DNA of 21,743 bases, from contig JAAPAO010000403.1 of the NCBI GenBank assembly GCA_013115145.1, positions 1-21,743 on the forward strand, in the 5' to 3' direction. The notes under the pieces were generated by a model. The model worked only from the letters and a program-made list of their open reading frames with translations, searched no databases and was not told the origin of the DNA. The position numbers were made by a program, and so were the translations under genes. This stretch comes from Perkinsus chesapeaki. Lineage: Eukaryota > Perkinsozoa > Perkinsida > Perkinsidae. Shown piece by piece: positions 20,989 through 21,743 of this stretch (position 1 is its first letter; every line of letters starts with the position of its first letter).

Positions 20989-21552
20989 TTATTTCTTCGC
21001 CTTCTTCGCCGGAGGTTGCTGCGATGGCGGGATAGGTGGCATCGATCTCTGTGGCGGTAGCGGTGGCATACCTTAAGTCTAGACATGACAGCCAGCCTCT
21101 CAACCCACCTTACCTGGCAGGCCTCCTCTCGCACCGAACAGCCCTGGCATCTGGTTCGCCGCATCCGTTACGTTACTGGCTTGCGGACCAGCGTCATAGG
21201 AGGCTGTCATCATAGATTGTTCCGCGGCAACCGACGCCTAATCGAAAATCTCAACGAAGAGGAAAACTTGAACTGCCGCGACCTACCTGATGTTCAATTT
21301 CCTCCTCTACGGTACCGAACAGATCTGGCCTCTTGATGATGAAGCTGGCCAAGTTGGACTCGATATTCGCTTGATCGTAGTTGGTATCCTGTCTGGCTCG
21401 ATCGAGGACCTGGGAAACATCAGGACAGATAACATATCAAAGTGGCCTGCCTTCTCCTTCTGCTCCTTCCATTTCGGGTCAAGCAGTACAACACGCAGAT
21501 GCTCTGAGAGCTCGCTGGCTCTGATCATTTGTCCAGTTATCGGACACTTAAC
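20989..21552 (-). CDS. SF3A1: splicing factor 3A subunit 1, C-terminal exons (5' part outside)
   Basis: SF3A1 (Prp21/SAP114) is part of the U2 snRNP SF3a complex needed for pre-spliceosome assembly. Four exons fit: 21552-21451, 21409-21287, 21237-21114, 21071-20989. The first carries the family block CPITGQMIRASELSEHLRVV followed by LLDPKWKEQKEK. The second carries SNLASFIIKRPDLFG and an EEEIEH match to the conserved region after it. The last two give a proline-rich tail, PPLPPQRSMPPIPPSQQPPA, ending in the basic KKAKK before TAA. No ubiquitin-like domain follows, unlike animal and plant SF3A1 but like yeast Prp21. The SURP modules must lie upstream, beyond the window. An ATG at 21570 exists but an acceptor at 21555-21553 is the likelier reading. 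Confidence 0.85.
21410..21450 (-). other. 41-nt candidate GC-AG intron in SF3A1
   Basis: Joining ...KEQKEK to VLDRARQ restores the SF3A1 family alignment and requires removal of a 41-nt segment that starts GCAGG and ends TTTCCCAG. No GT donor at a suitable distance keeps phase 0. The downstream frame does not align without the removal. Confidence 0.7.
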
Positions 21553-21654
21553 CTGATAAAGATACGACATGGATAATGACAGTATCGAGGAGCAGCGAGC
21601 GGATAAACTTTAGTGAAGGTTAACGTGTAAACAGATTAGGATTTCAGCAATACA

Positions 21655-21743
21655 TAATAAAGTAGCTTACTGAATAATAATAAAGTAGCTTACTAATTAA
21701 TAATAAAGTAGCTTACTAATTAATAATAAAGTAGCTTACTTAA
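21655..21743. repeat. 23-bp tandem array at the window edge
   Basis: Four copies of a 23-bp unit, with cores starting at 21658, 21681, 21704 and 21727 (TAAAGTAGCTTACT), continue to the window end. Read on the - strand each unit contains TTAGTAAGCT, that is an AG and a GTAAGC donor-like motif. The array lies upstream of the SF3A1 exon, probably in its intron. Confidence 0.93.

Overview
This is nuclear DNA of an intron-rich eukaryote with short introns (mostly 38-70 nt, GT-AG, a few candidate GC-AG) and the standard stop codons. Reading frame and intron phase close at almost every junction proposed here. The gene set (ABCA transporter, TATDN2-type nuclease, SF3A1, and a rotatin-like centriolar protein that implies a flagellated cell) fits a flagellate protist. 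My best guess is a perkinsid-like alveolate. That is inference from gene style and not shown by any single sequence feature.

Layout. From 1 to 8951 the genes read on the + strand: the 3' two-thirds of an ABCA-type ABC transporter (to 4196), a small gene weakly resembling PEX11 (4944-5440), a small putative secreted protein with an apparent frameshift (5337-5839), and a multi-exon coiled-coil protein of unknown function (6347-8951). From 9394 to the end they read on the - strand: a large multi-exon ARM/HEAT protein whose N-terminus matches rotatin (16120 to 9394), a complete TATDN2-type TatD metal-dependent nuclease (20235 to 16669), a doubtful Gly-Lys-tailed ORF (20498-20767), and the C-terminal part of splicing factor SF3A1 (20989 to at least 21552). 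The strand switch is a convergent interval at 8952-9393 holding degenerate repeats.

Repeats and secondary structure stand out. There is an 8-copy 38-bp minisatellite inside a TATDN2 intron, a 23-bp tandem array at the right edge, a perfect 45-nt palindrome in one rotatin intron and a 31-nt near-palindrome in another, a double hairpin downstream of the ABCA gene, and a second copy of the ABCA 3' coding end 188 bp past the first. Four of the longest introns carry a palindrome or tandem array. The genes are housekeeping and cell-biology genes with no evident shared pathway. I see no CRISPR array, rRNA, tRNA or coherent novel multi-gene system.
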